DNA from: Pagrus major
Lineage: Eukaryota; Chordata; Actinopteri; Spariformes; Sparidae
Assembly (NCBI RefSeq): GCF_040436345.1
Contig: NC_133223.1
Span: 9,962,847 to 10,026,846, forward strand
Direction of reading: 5' to 3'
DNA: 64,000 nucleotides
In this document: positions 27,611 through 38,572 of the stretch, piece after piece
How the letters are laid out: each line of letters starts with the position of its first letter
Position numbering within the stretch: the stretch's first letter is position 1
Program-made: the position numbers and the translations under genes
The notes under the pieces: model-generated
Databases searched by the model: none
Seen by the model: the letters and a program-made list of their open reading frames with translations, nothing else
What the model was told of the DNA's origin: nothing

Positions 27611-30600
27611 CATTGTGACATCAGCTCGTCAGGATGTTGTATTTCCCAGCATCCACACGCCACAGCTGCTGTACCTCCACCACCTCCTCTGTCTGTCTGT
27701 AACATCCAGCTCTGCTGTGGTGGCATCAAAAGATGATGTTTCATCAGAATGTATACTGCTTCAAAAAAATGCCAAATCTGAAAGTTCAGCATTTTGGCAT
27801 CTCATGTCTCTTTACTTTAGTTTATTAGGATCCCCGTTAGCTACAGCACTGCAGCAGCTGCTCACACTACACAACTTTCTGTCTTGTATTCTGGAGTCTT
27901 GCAGTCATTGTGGTCTGAACACGCGAGACGGGAAGGACTCGGTCCAAACAGTCCAGGTTGTTTGTGGCTGATTTGCAATGACAAAACAAGGAAGTAAAAG
28001 AAGAATCTGAGAGAGAGGATGGTTCAGGATGCAAGGGCAGCAAGGATTCATTTTGCACTGAAAACATAAAACACTCGACACAGTGTCGACACAGAGGACA
28101 CAGTTCCAAAATAGTGAAACTGGTTGAAACCATATGCTGTTATTGTGCCTGTTTCATACAAAAAGATGCCTGATCAGACTTGAGAGGGTTCAGAAAGCTC
28201 CTGACTGTGCTCAGTGAGAGTACACACACACATTCTGCCCGCTAGATGTTCAGCAGGCGCTGGCGATACGTCAGAGAGAACTGTGGATTGTGTTCAGTTC
28301 ACACGTACCAACCGTCGGTCTCGGGAGTGATCTGTGTCTGATCTAGGGGTTTTTGTTGGAGATCTCCAAAATCTGTTGGCAAGTTCAAAATCTGGACCAA
28401 AACCCTGCAAAACTGCTCCCCTGGCTCAGTCCAAAGTCCAAAATAACAGTTACCACACTTCTGGAGTTGTCTTATCTAATTCAGACATCAACAGAAAAGT
28501 CAAAAGTATTTGGTGTTTGAGGGGAGTTGTGTGATAAAGAGTCAAGAGCATTCTGTGTGTGTGTGTGCGTGCAGCATCCTGAAGTCGTCTCGTCACAGTG
28601 AGGATGCCAGCTTTGGTTGTGCCCCCCTGAAGCACTGGACAGATGAAAGCTGATGTTTGTTAAGAAATAGTTCCAACATGTAACTCTCCCTATAACAGGG
28701 ATTTGTCATTTTACACTGTTTGTGTGGGAATTCTGTAAATCAGACAGCTACGCTAGGCTAGCCACATCCTCACTTCTGCAAATAATATGTTGATATTTTG
28801 GTATTTTCATCCCTCTCCGAAAGAAAGCAAAACGGGGTATTTCCAAAAATGCTCTTCTAAAAAAGCTGTAATTAAAGTGCTCGGATTATCATTTATTGTT
28901 TTCTAGCAAAATAGCTTGACAGATTGAAAAACAACAACTAATTTTTCAGGGTATTTAAATAGTGTGTTAAAATGTGTCTTTATATTTGGAGTGATCATTT
29001 GAAAAAGGAGAATCTCTTTGTGTGCACAGACCCCAGAGTGGTTGGACAGTGACTCGTGTCAGAAGTGTGAGCAGCCGTTCTTCTGGAACTTCAAGCAGAT
29101 GTGGGACAGTAAGAAGATCGGCCTGCGGCAGGTACTGGACAACCCCGTATTCATTTCAATCCTATAAAATATGTTCCATAACTGTAAATCGTCAGACACA
29201 AAACACTAAGTTTAGACAGTTTAGACAGTTTAGACATACACTGCCCGGCCAAAAAAGTTAAGTTTTCTCCAGCACATCCCAAAGATTCTCCATAGGGTTA
29301 AGGTCTAGACTCTGCTGGCCAATTCATGTGTGAAAATTATGTCTGATGCTCCCTGAACCACTCTTTCACAATTTGAGCCCGATGAATCATAGCATTGTCA
29401 TCTTGAAATATGCCCGTGCCGTCAGGGAAGATAAAATCCATTGATGGAAAAAACTGGTCATTCGGTTTATTCAGGTAGTCAGCTGGCCTCATTTTTTGGG
29501 CACTTAACTTTGCTGAACCTAGATCTGACCAACTGAATCAACCCCAGATCATAACACTGCCCCCACAGGCTTGTATGGTGGGCACTAGGCATGAAAGGTG
29601 CATCACTTCATCCGCCTCTCTTCTTACCCTGATGTGCCCATCACTCTGGAACAGGGTAAATCTGGACTCATCAGACCACATGACCTTTTTCCATTGCTCC
29701 AGAGTCCAACCTTTATGCTCCCTAGCAGATTAATTAGCCTCAGTGATTAGTGGTTTTAAGGCTACAAAGCTGTTTAGTCTCAATCCCTTGAGTTGTCTTC
29801 ACATTATGTCTGTGGAAATGCTCTTACTTTCACTATTAAACATAGCCGTGAGTTCTACTGTTGATTTTTTATGTCCGATCACGATCATTTGATATTTCTT
29901 TCCGACCACATTTCTTCCTCGAAGATGATGGTTCACCACTGTCCTTCCAGGTTTTAATAATGCGTTGGACAGTTCTTAAATCCATTTTTAGTAGATTCAA
30001 CAATCTTAGTTGTTTTCTTTGCTTGATGCAGGCCAATAATTTGACCCTTCTGAAACAGAGTAACATCTTTTCCACGACCACAGGATATGTCTTCCGACAT
30101 GGTTGTTTAAGAAATGAGAAGCTACTCACTGCATCAGTTAAGGTTAAATAACTTGTTGCCAGCTGAAACATATTAATCACTGCAGTAATAATCCAATGGA
30201 AGGCTCTTATCTATTTGCTGAGTTAAATCCAGGTAGTGGCTTTTTGTTTTTGGCCAGGCAGTGTACTAACGGCCCGCAAACATCCTGTGACTGATTTATT
30301 GTCTCCTTCTCCGGAACAGCTTCATATTGTGGTTACCCTTTTCAGCTGAGTGTTTCTTTGTGTGTGTGTTTGTGTGTGTGTTTGTGAGTTTATGGACACA
30401 GTAATGGCCATTTTTTGACTGCACAGCAATCTTCAGGGACATTCTGCAGCAGTGTCACGTCGGTGTTTCTGGAGATGAACTCCATGTTTCTGTTTATTTG
30501 CTCGTAAAGACAAAAAACCTGGAGGGTGGACCAGAACAGCAGCTCTGTGAGCAGCACCCATCTGAGAATGTCAGTAGATAGTGATGCTATGAAGATGGAG

Positions 30601-33439
30601 GAAGATCAATTGAAAATATAACACGATCACAAAATCATAAGATCATTTATTCAGGTGTTTAAACTGGTCACTTTGACCTGTTGATATTTCCACTGAAGGC
30701 CAAAGATGACAACAGAAACAGCTCTGTACTTTAAACCGGTTTGACAGTAGCCAATCATGTTGCACAGCTGAGAGGAGAATGTGTGTTTGTTGAACCAGAT
30801 GACACAGCAGATGATCGCATTCAGATGGAAACCAGTGTTCCCACGGGTGCTTGAAATCCTTGAAAGTTTGTGAATTTCAGGAGAATTTATGCAGAAACAG
30901 AAAGTGAACTTACTCAACATTAGTAAATCTGCTGTGCTCTGCTGTGTGCATGTGTTTCCTGCTGTTTTCTGCAGCACAGTTGAGCTTCATTGACCTTGAA
31001 GCGTCTTAAACTCTGCATTTAATGTGAGGGATTTGGGTCTAGAAAGTCTGTATTGTACTTGAATTTGATGTTTATGAACTCGAGGGAACACTTTTATGAC
31101 AATAGACGGCAGCATGTAAAGCATTCATCTCAGTAAATGTGTCAGAGGAGAAGCACACCAAGGTACATCTCATCTGCAAGAGTGTACAGTGTAATGAGAT
31201 GTTTCGAAACCTGACACAAAGTTAAAAACTTGTCTCAGCACTTCACAGCCAGTACTGGAGATTTACTTGTGACTTGCAAAACAATGATTTCTGCTAACCT
31301 CTGTTGATTATTTTCTCAGTTAGTGATAGGTTATTTGGTCTATAAATTATATAAAATGGTGAAAATGTGTATCAGTGTTTCCCAAAGCCCAAGATGACGT
31401 CCTCAAATGTCTTGTTTTGTCCACAACCCAGCGATATTCAGTGTACTGTCACACAGGAAGAAAGAAACCAGAAAATATTCTCAATTAACAAGCTGACATC
31501 AGAGAATTATCACTTTTTTCATCAGTCAAAAGATGAATCAATTACCAAAATTGTTGCATGTTAATTGACTAGTTGACACCTAATGAACTAATAGATGATA
31601 GATAATAATCATTGCACCTGTACTCTGCGGCTCCTGTTGCTAATCAAAGCTGACCACATTTTGACGTCCGCCTGTGTCTCCCAGCATCACTGTAGGAAGT
31701 GTGGCCAGGCCGTGTGTGGCAAGTGTTCATCCAAGCGCTCCACCATCCCCCTCATGGGCTTCGAGTTCGAGGTGCGTGTGTGTGACAGCTGCCACGAGTC
31801 CATCACTGACGAGGAGTGAGTAACAATCAGTGCTCTGTTGTGCTAGTGTACCGGCCCTTTGTGCTCTCAGCTCTCTGCAGCGCTCACAGTAAAGTCTGCC
31901 GTGTTCCCTTTGTGTCCTCCAGTCGAGCGCCCACGGCCACCTTCCACGACAGCAAGCACAGCATTGTTTACATGCACTATGAGCCCACCACTGGAAACCT
32001 GCTCACCTCTGGCACCGACAAGGTTATCAAGGTCTGTATGGGAACAAACAGTGTCTTCATGAGGCTCAGATAAGACATGCACACACACACACACACAGAA
32101 ATTCTCACTTTACTTGATAAGTAATCCAGCCTGAGTCTTCTTAAAAACTTGATTGAAGAATTTGGTTTGGATTCTTTTAGGGCTGGGTATTATATATGAT
32201 ATATATCATTATAGTAACAGGTGACCGTATGTGGTCTTTGGATATGGTTATATGGTGATATGACATGTTGTCTTTTCCTGGTTTTAAAGGCTGTATTACA
32301 GTAAAGTGATGTCATTTATCTAAACTTACCAGACTGTTCTACTTCTGGTAGGAAGCAAAATGGACTTGGACACGCCCTAAGCGCACTGACACGCTGTGCT
32401 TTAGACCGTGCACTATAGACCGTCTAAATAGAGCCCATTGTGTGTGACAGCATCACTTGAAGCACTTCGGTTTTGATTCTCTTGCCCCTTTGATACCACA
32501 TAAGCTCTGGTTCTAGTACTGATGATTTCAAACTCGATGCTATGAAAAGAACCAGCCTGCACCAGTTCTGAGTAGAGCCATTGTAATCAAGAACGCGTCA
32601 TCAAAAGAGCCCGATGCACAATGACCTGTTGAATAGGACACGCCCACTTCAGGTCAAAGAATAGCTGCTATTTTTGGTTCCAGCTGAGAACCAACTTTTC
32701 CGTTTAAAATGAGGTGTGCAAACTGGAAGAGAACTAGTTCCATGTTGTTGAAAAAGGATAACAGACTGTGTGGTCGAGTGTCAGCGCTCAGCAGCTCTGA
32801 TATACTCACTGCTCAGCACCAAACAGCTGACACAGCTCACAGGTAGCTGCTGAAGGAAGTGGAGATATTTTTACAGCTGTTGAAAAATAAACGAGAGAGT
32901 GAATCAGACTTACATTCAACGTGATTTCAGTGTGCTGACCGTGTTGCTCTGTTTCTGGTTGGGCAGTAGTTGTTTGCTAACATGTCAGCCATAGATAGAT
33001 CCAAATGGAGCTCAAATATTTACTGTTATTGAAATAATCAGTGAAGAGTGTGGAGGTTCTTCCATGATCACAGCTACAGACAGAAGAAACCAAGAAGAAC
33101 AACTATTTCTGTTGAGACCTGGCTGCTAACCCAAAAGAAATTTTAGGTTTAGTTTAGTTTTAAAATATTGCTAATCTGAATCCTGCTTCAGAGGCCTTGC
33201 AACACTTAACACCTGACAGTGTTTAAAAATTCAAATGATAAAAAATAGGATTAAGTTCAATACGTCGTTATGAGTGTCAGATCTAAACACATGCTTTGAT
33301 TGTTTCGGACTGTTTATTGTCTCATCTGTGTTTGAACATTTAGATTGAATTGACTGAAATGTCTCTTGTAGCTTCTTGATTAACAGACTGATTCTGTGTC
33401 TCTGTGCAGTTATGGGACATGTCTCCTGTGGTGTCCTGA
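15212..33439 (+). CDS. wdfy2: WD repeat and FYVE domain-containing protein 2 (complete, 12 coding exons)
   Basis: Early-endosome protein that binds PI3P through its FYVE finger and scaffolds signalling (for example Akt2) through a WD40 propeller. Exons: 15212-15348, 17768-17835, 19915-19988, 21541-21595, 22743-22893, 24209-24321, 25742-25868, 26934-27039, 29030-29131, 31685-31815, 31923-32031, 33410-33439. The sum is 1203 nt, 400 residues plus TGA, the same length I recall for human WDFY2. The start ATG has a good Kozak context (CCATGG). WD motifs include [13 protein letters not shown] and [10 protein letters not shown]. The FYVE finger spans about 281-352 with W281, the RQHHCRKCG core at 310-318, and zinc cysteines 287, 290, 314, 317, 322, 325, 344 and 347. 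A last WD unit ends LWDMSPVVS. Splice phases agree across all exons. Introns hold Tc1, MITE and microsatellite insertions. The polyadenylation site is unclear: ATTAAA at 36904 and AATAAA at 37491 are candidates. Confidence 0.97.
15621..15930. repeat. 80-bp tandem repeat, four copies, wdfy2 intron 1
   Basis: Units begin CCATTGACCCTGTGAGTTCA at 15621, 15701 (first base G), 15781 and 15862. Lengths are 80, 80 and 81 bp, with a truncated fourth copy. Units differ by a few bases and by expansion of the internal TTTA run. Confidence 0.95.
16109..16151. repeat. (TAA)n microsatellite, wdfy2 intron 1
   Basis: Fourteen TAA units without interruption. Confidence 0.95.
16791..17042. repeat. TA/TATG compound microsatellite, wdfy2 intron 1
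   Basis: About 250 bp of TATA with interspersed TATG and TACG units, ending in a pure (TA)n run and a short CA tail. It produces many spurious Tyr/Ile open frames on both strands. Confidence 0.95.
20848..20884. repeat. (CCA)n microsatellite, wdfy2 intron 3
   Basis: A run of CCA/CAC triplets flanked by C homopolymers. Confidence 0.9.
21608..21632. repeat. (TG)n microsatellite just after wdfy2 exon 4
   Basis: Eleven to twelve TG units starting 12 bases after the exon 4 donor. Confidence 0.9.
22720..22739. repeat. (TG)n at the wdfy2 exon 5 acceptor
   Basis: Ten TG units directly followed by CAG and exon 5 (22743). They take the place of the polypyrimidine tract. Confidence 0.9.
24325..24348. 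repeat. (CA)n microsatellite after wdfy2 exon 6
   Basis: CA run beginning about 6 bases inside intron 6. Confidence 0.85.
26855..26922. repeat. (TG)n microsatellite at the wdfy2 exon 8 acceptor
   Basis: About 33 TG units with one A interruption. The run ends 11 bases before the AG acceptor at 26932-26933; only GCGCCCTACAG separates the two. Confidence 0.95.
27546..27609. repeat. (CA)n microsatellite, wdfy2 intron 8
   Basis: About 31 uninterrupted CA units. Confidence 0.95.
29239..30263 (-). mobile_element. Tc1-like DNA transposon copy in wdfy2 intron 9
   Basis: Terminal sequences CACTGCCCGGCCAAAAA (left) and the inverted counterpart TTTTTGGCCAGGCAGTG (right) are each flanked by TA (29237-29238 and 30264-30265), the Tc1/mariner target. 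The minus strand keeps pieces of the transposase. Residues such as [18 protein letters not shown] (about 29950-30000) resemble the N-terminal helix-turn-helix, and a [15 protein letters not shown]-like segment lies near 29345-29400. At about 1.0 kb, with stops and lost middle parts, it is an inactive, internally deleted copy. Confidence 0.85.
32178..32347. mobile_element. Second fragment of the GGGCTGGG hAT-like MITE, wdfy2 intron 11
   Basis: Starts TTAGGGCTGGGTATTATAT and shares GTGGT-ATGGTTATATGGTGATATG and ACAGTAAAGTGATGTC with 4704-4815 in ints6. Only the left part of the element is recognisable. Confidence 0.55.
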
Positions 33440-33708
33440 GGTCTGTGGGCGAGCAGCAGTCAACAGGAAGCTCTGTTCACCAAACTGTGATGGTTTCACG
33501 GCAGCAGATGCAATTGGGAGAGAAAGAGAGAAGCTTCTCCAACAATATCGATGTGATCTGGATAATATTTAACAGTGGCTGTTGCACGTTCACAGTGAGG
33601 ACACAGCAGGCCGGCGAGGCCTGGGAACAGGGCGGCCTCGGTTGACACAAGGCTACAGACAGTTGTGGGTGTTTGTTTGTGTGAAGGCTGCCCTCAGCTG
33701 GGGGATCT

Positions 33709-33711
33709 GTA

Positions 33712-33746
<35 letters not shown>
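33709..33746. repeat. (TG)n microsatellite in wdfy2 3' UTR region
   Basis: TG run about 270 bases downstream of the wdfy2 stop. Confidence 0.9.
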
Positions 33747-33747
<1 letters not shown>

Positions 33748-34278
33748 TGGGAGGGATTGAGGCATTTGACTTTGTAAGGAATTGACACCTTATTTACTTA
33801 ATTTCATTGCATTCCTGCCAATTTCATGTTGGAAACTCACAAAGCAGCGAGTGAAACCTTTCTGCACCGTCGAACCCAAACTTTACATTTCTTCGATGTG
33901 AAGCACGTCATGGAACTGGACCATAACTCACATACAAACTCAAACGCTCTCATTTAGGTTTAGCAGGCTGTAGATGCTCCATGAGAGGAAGCCATTTTAT
34001 CAGTTCTACACCTGCCGTCCTGCACCACCTACAGGCAAAGAAAGTAACAGCAGCATCAGTGTGAATTCATGTGGGCATGTTGTCCTCTACATGCAATGAG
34101 AATAATAGCAAACACTTGCGCCACCTACAGGCAACAAGTATCAAGTATCCTCTATCTTTGTACTGCAGAGTACATTTTAATGTGACCACCTGTTTGCCGA
34201 AATAACAAGTAAATCATGATCACAGTTCAACTTGTAAAATGCAAAATTTTAATTTGACAAAAACAATTTCATTCGTTC

Positions 34279-34280
<2 letters not shown>

Positions 34281-34347
<67 letters not shown>
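34281..34347. repeat. (TG)n microsatellite, long
   Basis: About 33 perfect TG units. Confidence 0.95.
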
Positions 34348-34348
<1 letters not shown>

Positions 34349-35474
34349 GCAATAACCAACAGCTCTCTAAAACAGTTTCAACAACAATTGAACATGATAA
34401 CCTTCTCATTTATAAACAGATATCTGCATGTGACGACAGCCGATGATTCCCAGATGAGCTGAACTGGTTTTCGCCACACTGGCCACTCGACATGTCAGTT
34501 ATCTGTAGAAAGTCTGTAGTCACTCCTCCAGAGTTTTATTCTTTGCACCAAATGTAGTAAGCCTACGAAGCTAATAATCTGTGCATTTGTGTGTCCCACC
34601 ACCCTATTTTTTATTTGACTTTTTCTGTTCATCTTTCATCCTATTTAATATAAATCATTCTTGATTTATTATTTTATTTAATTGATTTTTTTTTACTATA
34701 TTAAACCAACATGAATGTCTTTTTTTCCTTTGGACAAATTGAATCTAGCTTACACCCCCTTCTTCAGCTGAAAGTAACTGGGAGAGTCATTGAGGACAGA
34801 GGAGACATGGTGACACTTGGAGGAGAGGAGTTTTACTCTTTGGACATGTTTAAATGTAAAATATACAATCTGTAAACACACAGACACATGAGAACATGCA
34901 GTTGTAAGTCTTTGCCTGCAGGTGGCACCAGTGCCAGCACTGTAGCAGCTGCTGCAGTCTTTGCCTGTAGATGGTGCTCATGAGTACATTTGTATATCTG
35001 CTGTTACTTGTCTTGCTAATGGGTGGACTGAAAGTGCATTTATATGAGCTGATCCTGGTTTCAGGGGCTTCACATCACTCGAGGCAAAGAAATCATCTTC
35101 TACTTTCTGAACACCCTCAAATGATATTAGTGGCTTTTAATTTTGTGTAATTGTTCTTCAGCCATGTGAAAGTGAGGGAACGTGTCATGAAATCCCTAAA
35201 TGTCCCCAAATGAGCCCTTCACGAGTTTGTGTTTAGGCTCCTGTAGCTCATATCAACCACTCGAGGTGCAGACTTTCAGGAAGTATCTCCTGTTCATCTG
35301 AATTCATAGAAGGTCGTGGAAGGCCACAAACATTTGAAGCTGTACTTGTAGGTGTGGACACAGGGAGGCCTCCAGACTGCATGCTATCTGAAGATCTACG
35401 CAGGTGTTTCCAGCTCAAGTATGTGTGCGCAGTTCTGTCTCCTCAAGTGAAAAACTAGATATCAAGCAAACGTC

Positions 35475-35767
35475 TTAAAGCTGCAATATGTAATAATATT
35501 AGTTTCAACATTCAAAAAATTAGTAAAATTATTCACAGAATGTGGAGAAGACATCTCTGCATAGTGTTCCACAGATATCTACCGAAGTTAGCATGCTAAC
35601 CAGCTAGCCCTGACCTGTCCTCTCTTATAGTACTACTCCAAGCTCCCTATCCCGACCACTAGCTGCGCAGCTAACTAGCTAAGGATAGCTACAATTAGCA
35701 GCGGTTAGCGGTTATTCTGGTGATATGCTGCCTCCTGTTGGCCAATTCTTACGTATTGCACCTTTAA
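35475..35767. mobile_element. MITE with 19-bp inverted termini, TTAA ends
   Basis: Left end TTAAAGCTGCAATATGTAA and right end, read inverted, TTAAAGGTGCAATACGTAA: 17 of 19 bases match. Both ends carry TTAA, which could be a target-site duplication of a piggyBac-like element. 293 bp, no coding capacity. The interior has GCTAGC-rich segments and CTGCCTCCTGTTGGCC, a weak CTCF-like match. Confidence 0.75.
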
Positions 35768-36519
35768 CCTCATAAAACTGGCTCTGTGACAACATCTGGT
35801 CCAAACCCACAGAACTTCGCTTTAAACTATAGTAGAGGTTATGAACATACGTCAGGCTAAAGTGTAGAGAAATGTGTATAAATTGATCCCATCGAATGTT
35901 TAACCTTTGATTTGGTCTTTGAAATCTTCATGTGGGATAAATGTGTGAAACTCTGAGGGGAAACATTTCGTTCTCTCAGTTGATAGAAAACGTGTGGATA
36001 ATCAAAAGTTTGAGATCAATGCAGAGAAAATTGATTTGACTGTAGATGAAACTGTAAGTACACACAGTGTTTGTAATCTGTAAATGAACCAATCAGACTG
36101 CTGGCTGATCTGTCAGCTGTTTTACGAGCTTATTTATTATTAGAAGTGATGTCTTAATGTTTCTGACATATCATCGAGCTAATCAGTGGCAGCACATGCA
36201 CACACGTATCAGGACTGAAAGAAAACTAATGAACACTTTGATTTTGTTCTCATCGTTACTGTTTAATATTGTATAATGGCTTTATGTCAATGCACTGGAA
36301 TGACCAAGCAAATGTCACAAATGGCTGCTGTGAAGAGAAAAAGAGAAACATTTGATTGTTGTGTTTGTGCTTTAATGTAATCAGATAGTGAACTCCTCTA
36401 ATGTTCAAACCCACTAAATATTTTCCAAAGATGTTTCATCTTGAGAGTAAAGATAAGGCTGTGTTAAAGACGTCATCCAGCAGTTTCACAGCTGCCCAGA
36501 AAGGTACATGTGCGACACC

Positions 36520-36745
36520 TTAAAGGACCATACCAGTGTTTTTCTGACGATTCAGCTCCTTAACTGCTTATCATGGTACATTTCTTACTTTTCTTTTTTG
36601 ATTGCCTTGTGCACAGTTTGAGCCAAACTGTGGCTGCCTGGAATATTAGATAAACTACAAAAAACTGAAGATATGTGCGATCATGTAAAGTGTGTGGGAT
36701 TTATGCGGGCAGGAATATGCAAAATCATTGGTGTAGTCCTTTTAA
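36520..36745. mobile_element. Second TTAA-flanked MITE-like element
   Basis: Left TTAAAGGACCATACCAGTG and right (inverted) TTAAAAGGACTACACCAATG give imperfect terminal inverted repeats 226 bp apart, again bounded by TTAA. The terminal sequence differs from the element at 35475, so it is a different family with the same kind of target. Confidence 0.65.
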
Positions 36746-38572
36746 AGGTTTAAAAACAGTACACAGGAGATGTGAAGCTGTTAGAGCACCACTACCTTAA
36801 CACATTATATGTATCTATATCTGAGGCCAGCTGCAGGAAAGATAACCAACATTATTGTGTGTTTCAATGTGTCCATTCATGTAACCATGTATTTGTAAAT
36901 GACATTAAAAGAGCAGGTTCGCCTACTTGACCAATTGTTAGTCTGTTCTTTATTAGATCACATCGACATCGACTCCTGTTTTTTTTGTTTTTTAAATAAC
37001 GTGAGGCGACTCCTGCTCCAAGCATTTGGCTTTTATAAACCTTAAAAACAGACTTTCTTCAGTTAAGATGGTGGAAAAAAAGTTAGACTTAGAAAAGAAA
37101 TGCTCTGGTATCCCTGCCCACTTTATCCAATCAGGACAGAGAACTCCATAAAGAGGCGATCCTGTCTGCTCGTGAACACGCTGCGCGTTCATGTGTGGAC
37201 AGAGAGAGGAGGGAGGGGGTGGCTCACTGCAAAAGGACAGGGAGTTAGCTAAACCAACAACGCTTTATCACAGAGTGCAGCCAGAGTTAAATAACAAATG
37301 TTCTCGAAGCCTGTGACAAGAGAAGCAGAACATTTTAAGTCATGTTGTTGGAGTTGTGATTGCCTCCATCCAAGGTAACTGAATTTATTCAACATTGTGC
37401 TGAACTGGCCTCCAAAACTAGTTCCACAACAAATGACACTTAGATTCATATTCTGTGGCGCAGTGGATAATGAGCCAGAAATAAATCTTCAATAAATACT
37501 TCATTTTCTTTATGGCCTTCTCAACGAACCGTCACAATACTGAAAAATGATCTTGTACCACAGAGAGATTCAGTTGATATAAAATAGAGAGAAAGCAGCA
37601 ACATCTGAACAGCTGGATCCGGCTGATGTTTGCTATTTTTCCTTGGATCACTTACACAATTCATTGGTTGCCAAACTGTTTAATTCATTAATTCAAATCA
37701 TGTGAGTGATCAGCTCATTTGTTGCAGTGAATAATACACAAAAACAGTATGAGAATATGTGAATATTAGTAAAATATAAATGAAAATTACATTTCCATTT
37801 AAAGTGCTTATGATTTGACCATTTTACTGAATATTACAACTTTGTGTCTCTGTCAGAGCTTCAGAGGCCAAAGAAAACATTCTTGGTACTTAACACAGTC
37901 CTGTTTGTTTCTGTGAAGTACAGAATTGAAGAAACATATCTATACAAAAATCCACATCTATATGGCTTTACAGATAAACATAGCAGTAGACGAAGATGGG
38001 CTGCAAAGTGAGACCTGACCCTGGCCTGTACCTGTACCATTTCATTTTGCCTGACGTGACTGAGCCAGATGGGTACTGGCAAACAAAAGACCTGAATGTG
38101 ACCTGAAGCTTTACTGCTCTTTAGCTCACACTCCGTATCCTTCATCCAGCCAGGGATGTTACATATCTACTTTTCACACATGACACACACACTGCTGCAG
38201 ACGAGAAAGAACAATGTATAAATACTTTTAATTTGAAAATAACCAAAACTGAACCGGACCATCAAATTAAGCTACATATTTTACAGAAAGTAATGTACAC
38301 TTTGAAAACATTTCTATTAAAACCACAGTGATTGATACATTTCTCCACATAAGCTTGATGAATACACTAGAAAGCGATTCAGATTTTCCTGAGGCCTAAT
38401 TTGGAGTGTAGTACATAAAAGCCCCAGTATCACAATCTAACTGCACTTGGAGTTTGTTTTTAGTGACATCTGCTCTTTCAACAATCAGTGAGGTGTGTTA
38501 AAAAGCCTTGAGAAACATGATTATGTAAACATTAATAATTATTGAGGAGTGCTTGGTCCATTCACAGACATA

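Larger units (their letters stand above)
33440..38572. other. Spacer between convergent wdfy2 and dhrs12 (wdfy2 3' UTR plus repeats)
   Basis: Contains the probable long 3' UTR of wdfy2, two long TG microsatellites, two TTAA-bounded MITE-like elements (35475-35767, 36520-36745) and ATTAAA/AATAAA candidates at 36904 and 37491. Short minus open frames at 36992-37449 show no recognisable family and look non-coding. Confidence 0.6.

Noticed and set aside
36992-37449. Two 66-codon minus frames between wdfy2 and dhrs12
   Set aside because: No recognisable domain, no exon-like borders, and repeat-like sequence around them.
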